A stretch of 64,000 bases of DNA from Paenibacillus methanolicus (GTDB lineage Bacteria > Bacillota > Bacilli > Paenibacillales > Paenibacillaceae): the NCBI RefSeq assembly GCF_008124765.1, contig NZ_VNHS01000004.1:186001-250000 (forward strand), in the 5' to 3' direction. Made by a program: the position numbers and the translations under genes. Of the stretch, positions 60,223 through 64,000 are shown piece by piece. A model generated the notes under the pieces. That model worked only from the letters and a program-made list of their open reading frames with translations, was not told where the DNA came from and ran no database searches. Position 1 is the first letter of the stretch. Each line of letters starts with the position of its first letter.

Positions 60223-62049
60223 CTATTTCTTCAAGTGATACGGCACCGTCGTCACGATGACGTCGCGCCGGTACAGCAGGTGCGCGCGGATGAGCAAGCT
60301 CGACTGATTATGCAGGATGTTATGCCAGCCCTTCCTCGGAATGAATTGCGGGATGACGACGGTTACCTGCACGTTCATCTCGCCCGCTTTGCGCTGCACC
60401 GTATCGATGAACTTCGTCAACGGCTGAATAATGCTGCGGTACGGGGAGTGCAGCGTGACAAGCCGTACGTCCGGCTGCCACTGCTTCCATTTCTCCTCGA
60501 AGGCCGCTTCCTCCTCCCGCTCGAAGGGAACGTGGACCGCGATGATCTGCTCCGGCTTCAGCGATTTGGCATAGCGAAGCGAGTTCTCCACGACATGGGT
60601 CATGCCCGCCACGGGCAAAATAATGACGTTGCCCTCGATCGTGATCGGCGGCTCGCACGTGGACAGGCGAAGCTGATCGCCGACGGCGTCGTAATGCTTG
60701 CGGATCCTGCGGAATAGCAGAATAATGAGCGGCAAGAAGACCAATACTGGCCATACCTGCCCGAATTTCGTAAGGAAGAACATGCAGGTGACGACCAGGC
60801 AGATGAACGCGCCGATGCCGTTGATCGTCAGCTTCAGCCCCCAGCCCTGCGGCTTCTGGCGAATCCACTTGAGCATCATGCCGGTCTGCGACAGCGTGAA
60901 CGGAATGAAGACGCCGACCGCGTAGAGCGGAATCAGATGCTCGGTCTGGCCTTTGAATAGAATAATGAGCAGGATCGACGACAAGCCCAGCATGAGGATG
61001 CCGTTCGAATACCCGAGGCGGTCGCCGCGCACGGTGAACATCCGCGGGATGAATTTATCCTTGGCGAGGCTGACCGCCAGCAACGGGAACGCGGAATAGC
61101 CGGTATTAGCCGCCAAAATCAGAATGAGCGCCGTCGTGCCTTGGACGAAAAAGTACATCGCGTTCCGCCCGAACGTCTGCTCCGCGATTTCCGAAACGAC
61201 CGTGACCTGCGGATGCGGCGTTATGCCGTAATACCAGGCCAAGAAGACGATACCGGAGAACAGCAGCGCGAGCAGCAGACCCATCGCGGCGAGCGTCTTG
61301 GCCGCATTGTTGGGCGCGGGCGACTTGAAGTTCGGGATCGCGTTGGAGATCGCCTCCACGCCCGTAAGGGCGGAGCTGCCCGAGGCGAACGCCTTCAGCA
61401 GCAGGAAGAGGCTGATGCCCGCGACGGGCGTGCCGATGGAAGCATGCAGCTCGCGCGACACGTTGCCGCTAGCAATGTCGTAGATGCCGACGCCGATCAT
61501 GATGAACAGCGCGAGCACGAACAGATAGACGGGATAAGCCAGTACCGAAGCGGATTCGGTCACCCCGCGCAAATTCAGGATCGTGATGAACAGGACGAAG
61601 ACGATCGCGATCGGCACGGTATACTCGTGCAGCGACGGGAAGGCGGACGTAATCGCGTCCGTGCCGGCCGATACGCTGACCGCCACCGTCAGGATGTAGT
61701 CGACGAGCAGCGAGCCGCCGGCCACGAGCCCGGGCAAGATGCCGAGGTTCTCTTTGGAGACGACATAAGCGCCGCCGCCGTGCGGATACGCATGGATAAT
61801 TTGCCGGTATGACAGAATAAGCGCTAGCAGCAGCACCAGCACGCCGATCGCGATCGGAATCGAGAACCAGAACGCGATGGCGCCGGCGGCCATCAGCACG
61901 ATCAATATTTGCTCCGGTCCGTAAGCGACCGAGGAGAGCGCGTCGGAGGACAGAATCGCCAGCGCCTTCGTTTTGTTCAGTTTTTGGTCGCCGAGCTCAG
62001 CCGATTTCAGAGGGCGCCCGATCAATAAACGTTTTAATGCCGTAAACAC
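60223..62049 (-). CDS. kimA: KimA-like high-affinity potassium transporter
   Basis: A 608-residue transporter matching B. subtilis KimA (YdaO, 607 residues) in length and layout. Twelve membrane helices of the amino-acid/KUP type fill residues 1-~450 (LSSDALSSVAYGPEQILIVL, YPHGGGAYVVSKENLG, ALTGVEAISNAIPNFKSPA). The cytoplasmic C-terminal domain, ~460-608, includes NVIILPVAGMTHVVENSLRY and resembles a universal-stress-like domain. KimA imports K+ with H+. The start is GTG 62049 with GAAGG upstream. A c-di-AMP riboswitch precedes it, which supports the potassium role. Confidence 0.93.
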   Translation of the reverse strand: MFTALKRLLIGRPLKSAELGDQKLNKTKALAILSSDALSSVAYGPEQILIVLMAAGAIAFWFSIPIAIGVLVLLLALILSYRQIIHAYPHGGGAYVVSKENLGILPGLVAGGSLLVDYILTVAVSVSAGTDAITSAFPSLHEYTVPIAIVFVLFITILNLRGVTESASVLAYPVYLFVLALFIMIGVGIYDIASGNVSRELHASIGTPVAGISLFLLLKAFASGSSALTGVEAISNAIPNFKSPAPNNAAKTLAAMGLLLALLFSGIVFLAWYYGITPHPQVTVVSEIAEQTFGRNAMYFFVQGTTALILILAANTGYSAFPLLAVSLAKDKFIPRMFTVRGDRLGYSNGILMLGLSSILLIILFKGQTEHLIPLYAVGVFIPFTLSQTGMMLKWIRQKPQGWGLKLTINGIGAFICLVVTCMFFLTKFGQVWPVLVFLPLIILLFRRIRKHYDAVGDQLRLSTCEPPITIEGNVIILPVAGMTHVVENSLRYAKSLKPEQIIAVHVPFEREEEAAFEEKWKQWQPDVRLVTLHSPYRSIIQPLTKFIDTVQRKAGEMNVQVTVVIPQFIPRKGWHNILHNQSSLLIRAHLLYRRDVIVTTVPYHLKK

Positions 62050-62164
62050 GCGCCTTCACCACCCGGAGAATGTCATTGTCTTTTCTTTACCCGTGCCTTC
62101 GCGCGTCCAAAAACCTTGTTTTGCAGGTTAGTTTTTCACCCGGTCCGCGTTTTAGGACACGCCA

Positions 62165-62193
62165 AATAACGCAGAGGAAATACCCCTGCGTTC
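62165..62193 (-). terminator. Expression-platform hairpin of the c-di-AMP riboswitch
   Basis: On the minus strand, AACGCAGGGG pairs with CCTCTGCGTT around a short loop, followed by ATTTGG. The T tract is weak. It lies between the aptamer and kimA and is the likely terminator stabilised when c-di-AMP is bound. Confidence 0.65.
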
Positions 62194-62228
62194 CCAATTC
62201 GAACGCGAAGTGTTTACCCCCCTCTAAT

Positions 62229-62385
62229 GACGCTTACGAGGTTAGCTGACGGATTCGGGCGGTTAGAGTCGCCCTACGGCCGGCGCGCTTCGAGCGCGGC
62301 GAGCCGATTCACCCCTGCGAGCGCCGATGGGCGGCGTTCGCGTTTGGTTCCCCCGTTTTCCGGTTCGGAAATTCAGCGATGCTGG
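62229..62385 (-). promoter_or_regulatory. c-di-AMP (ydaO-yuaA) riboswitch
   Basis: On the minus strand the conserved words occur in order: ATCGCTGAATTTCCGAACCG, GGGGGAACCAAACGC, AGGGGTGAATCGGCTC, GTAGGGCGACTCTAAC, CCCGAATCCGTCAGCTAACC and TCGTAAGCG. These are diagnostic for the ydaO class, which in other Bacillota turns off potassium transporters such as KimA when c-di-AMP is high. The downstream gene is kimA. Confidence 0.95.
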
Positions 62386-62401
62386 ATGTTGTACGCAAGC
62401 T

Positions 62402-62430
62402 ATCATACTCCCGGGAAGCGCAGGGTGTAA
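62402..62430 (-). promoter_or_regulatory. Promoter of the riboswitch-kimA transcript
   Basis: On the minus strand TTACAC and TATGAT are 17 bases apart and lie just upstream of the riboswitch. Confidence 0.65.
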
Positions 62431-62727
62431 ACGGACGAAGAAACGGCTTCATCCGGCTGTATGGCGATATTTGGACGGAAGCAGCGCTTACATAGGTCGT
62501 TATCGCAGCCAAGCTGGTTTTATCGAGGCATTCTTCGGATTTGCGACGAAAACGGGCGGTAAGACCTACGAGGCTTGTCCGGCTGAACGTAGGGATGGGC
62601 GGCGGCAATGCGCGCCTCGCTTATGGCGAAGTTTCGGCCGCCTGCATAGCCGTTCTTGTTTTTGGGAAATACCAAACGGGTATTAGATGGAAGCACAGTC
62701 CAAGTTAGTTAGGAAGGGGTAGGGAAC
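62431..62727. other. Intergenic region between divergent kimA and SDR transcripts
   Basis: No gene, terminator or riboswitch was recognised. A weak promoter for the SDR gene may lie near 62656-62686 (TTGTTT, TATTAG, 19-base spacer). Confidence 0.35.
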
Positions 62728-63531
62728 ATGGCACAAGCAAACGGGCAGGGGAGAGTTCAAGGGAAAGTCGCGCTCGTCACCGGCGCGGGATCGGGCATTG
62801 GGCGCGCGGCGGCGCTGCGTCTGGCGGAGCAGGGCGCGAAGATCGCGCTGCTCGACCGGGAGGAGGACCGGGTCGCGGCCGTGCTGGCGCGCATCGAGAA
62901 GGCGGGCGGCGAGGCGATCGCGATCGGCGCGGATATCTCGAGCACGGGCGACATGGAGGCCGCGTACCGGAAGGTTGCGGACAAGTGGGGACGGCTCGAT
63001 ATCGTGTTCGCCAACGCAGGCATCAACGGCGTGCTCGCGCCGATCGAGACGATGAGCCCGGAAGAGTTCGGCACGACGATCGACATTAACCTCAAGGGCA
63101 CCTTCCTGACGGTGAAGCACGCCATACCGGCGCTGAAGGAGAACGGCGGTAGCATTATCGTCACAAGTTCCATCAACGGCAACCGCGTCTTCTCGAACAT
63201 CGGTTTCAGCGCCTACAGCACGTCGAAGGCGGGACAAGTCGCCTTCACGAAGATGGCCGCGCTCGAGCTGGCGAAGTTCGGCATTCGCGTCAACGCGATT
63301 TGCCCGGGCGCCATTACGACGCATATCGACCAGAACACCGACCGCAAGCCGGAGCTTGACGAGGTGACGATCCCGATGGAGTTCCCGGAAGGCGACCAGC
63401 CGCTCGAGGACGGTCCGGGCAAGCCGGCGCAGGTCGCGAATCTGGTGCTGTTCCTGGCCTCCGACGAATCGAACCATATTACGGGGACGGAAGTGTTCGT
63501 CGACGGCGCGGAGTCGCTGCTGCGGGGATAA
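62728..63531 (+). CDS. SDR family NAD(P)-dependent oxidoreductase
   Basis: A 267-residue short-chain dehydrogenase. Cofactor loop TGAGSGIGRAAA (TGxxxGxG), D in GADISS, NAG in FANAGING, catalytic Ser in IVTSSINGN and the Y-x-x-x-K pair in YSTSKAGQ, then RVNAICPGAI and the C-terminal HITGTEVFVDGAESLL. AGGAAGGGGTAGGGAAC precedes ATG 62728. Substrate unknown. Monocistronic. Confidence 0.93.
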   Translation: MAQANGQGRVQGKVALVTGAGSGIGRAAALRLAEQGAKIALLDREEDRVAAVLARIEKAGGEAIAIGADISSTGDMEAAYRKVADKWGRLDIVFANAGINGVLAPIETMSPEEFGTTIDINLKGTFLTVKHAIPALKENGGSIIVTSSINGNRVFSNIGFSAYSTSKAGQVAFTKMAALELAKFGIRVNAICPGAITTHIDQNTDRKPELDEVTIPMEFPEGDQPLEDGPGKPAQVANLVLFLASDESNHITGTEVFVDGAESLLRG

Positions 63532-63580
63532 GAAGGGCGCTGGCCATGCATGCATCCGTACATAGATCCCGCCAATCGCA

Positions 63581-63629
63581 AAGGGCTGTTCCGCACGTCA
63601 TCTGGGATGGCGCGGAACAGCCCTTCTTG
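63581..63629. terminator. Bidirectional terminator
   Basis: A perfect 14-bp stem AAGGGCTGTTCCGC/GCGGAACAGCCCTT with a 17-base loop, followed by CTTG; it separates the SDR gene from the convergent receiver gene. Confidence 0.85.
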
Positions 63630-63693
63630 AAATTCAAGCATGCGTAATTTTCACCATCGCCTGATAAAGACAGCGCCAGCCGTTTCGCCTTGT

Positions 63694-64000
63694 CTACGTC
63701 GTGCCAAGCAGCTGGTAACGCTGCAGCAAACGCTTAACGGCTTCGAACTGCAGCGGCTTGCCCAGGAAATCGGCCATGCCGGCCTCCAGACAACGCTGGC
63801 GGTCGGCGGGTAGGACGTTGGCCGTCATGGCGACGACGACCGGCGAATGGGGCGCTCCGCTGGCGGCGAGTACTTGCCGGGTCGCCTCCAAGCCATCCAT
63901 GACCGGCATGCGCATATCCATCAGGATAAGCTCATACTGGTTGGCGGCCGACTTCGCTACCGCCTCGCCGCCGTCCGCGGCGACATCGGCCCGGATGCCG
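63694..64000 (-). CDS. Receiver-domain protein, C-terminal part (5' end beyond the window)
   Basis: The last ~102 residues of a protein ending in a receiver domain: VAADGGEAVAKSAANQYELILMDMRMPVMDGLEATRQV with the phosphorylated Asp in LMDMRMP, then VVVAMTANVLPADRQRC and FLGKPLQFEAVKRLL. The domain is C-terminal, which fits a hybrid histidine kinase or a multidomain regulator; the rest lies outside the window. The frame is open to base 64000. Confidence 0.87.
   Translation of the reverse strand, partial: GIRADVAADGGEAVAKSAANQYELILMDMRMPVMDGLEATRQVLAASGAPHSPVVVAMTANVLPADRQRCLEAGMADFLGKPLQFEAVKRLLQRYQLLGTT

Overview
The window comes from a high-GC, spore-forming member of the Bacillota, most like Paenibacillaceae (Paenibacillus/Cohnella type). 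The evidence is a spore-germinant receptor operon, a YesN/YesM-type sensor pair beside a sugar ABC transporter, LacI/GH4 and GH8 carbohydrate genes, a lipoteichoic-acid-synthase-like sulfatase, a KimA potassium transporter under a c-di-AMP riboswitch, strong AGGAGG ribosome binding sites, and many GTG/TTG starts. No rRNA, tRNA, CRISPR array, insertion sequence or prophage was recognised. It reads as ordinary chromosome with a few unusual regulatory regions.

Layout. 1-3.3 kb: the 3' part of a germinant receptor operon (GerC end, a small membrane protein, two tandem GerB permeases). 3.3-8.9 kb: a TIM-barrel sugar isomerase, a small lipoprotein, then a LacI regulator with two operators, a BadF-type sugar kinase and a GH4 6-phospho-glycosidase. 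8.7-13 kb: an ABC-F protein behind a leader, and a MarR-MFS pair with a clear promoter/operator. 13.4-17.6 kb (minus): a methyltransferase-like gene, a 51-aa protein, and a three-gene ABC importer. 17.9-24.8 kb: a YesN/YesM-like two-component pair divergent from a sugar ABC importer. 25-31 kb: a MATE pump, a c-di-GMP-I riboswitch before a PAS-GGDEF-EAL protein, and a chemoreceptor. 31-37.6 kb: a nuclease-XPD-type helicase fusion, an amino-acid ABC transporter with receptor and permease fused, and a second LacI regulator with its own operator pair.

38-46 kb: a GH8 glycanase, a nucleotidyltransferase-fold protein, a Tet(M)-like GTPase, an EAL protein, a PAS protein and a bacterial nitric oxide synthase. 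46-51.4 kb: a secreted tyrosine phosphatase, a GntR-oxidoreductase pair and a DEAD-box helicase with an RG-rich tail. 51.5-54 kb: an eight-unit 51-bp tandem repeat, then a minus-strand operon for a ferric-reductase-like membrane protein, ApbE and a small anchored protein. 54-57.6 kb: a pyrH paralogue behind a leader that looks like a pyrimidine-type attenuator, a LytTR/DUF3021 pair, and an old yellow enzyme. 57.8-64 kb: an LtaS-like synthase, KimA with a c-di-AMP riboswitch, an SDR oxidoreductase and the end of a receiver-domain protein.

The observations most worth following are: (1) the pyrH leader, where a translated ORF runs through a pyrimidine-only tract and an intrinsic terminator, the arrangement of E. 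coli pyrBI attenuation; (2) a dispersed intergenic repeat built of short hairpins, present at about 13.1, 37.8 and 60 kb; (3) the eight-fold 51-bp repeat, each unit carrying a CAATAG/CTATTG inverted repeat; (4) two cyclic-dinucleotide riboswitches in one window; (5) two paralogous LacI regulators, each with a promoter-proximal and a second upstream operator of different core sequence. No computation was run. Family calls come from motifs read by eye, and start sites come from ribosome-binding-site spacing.
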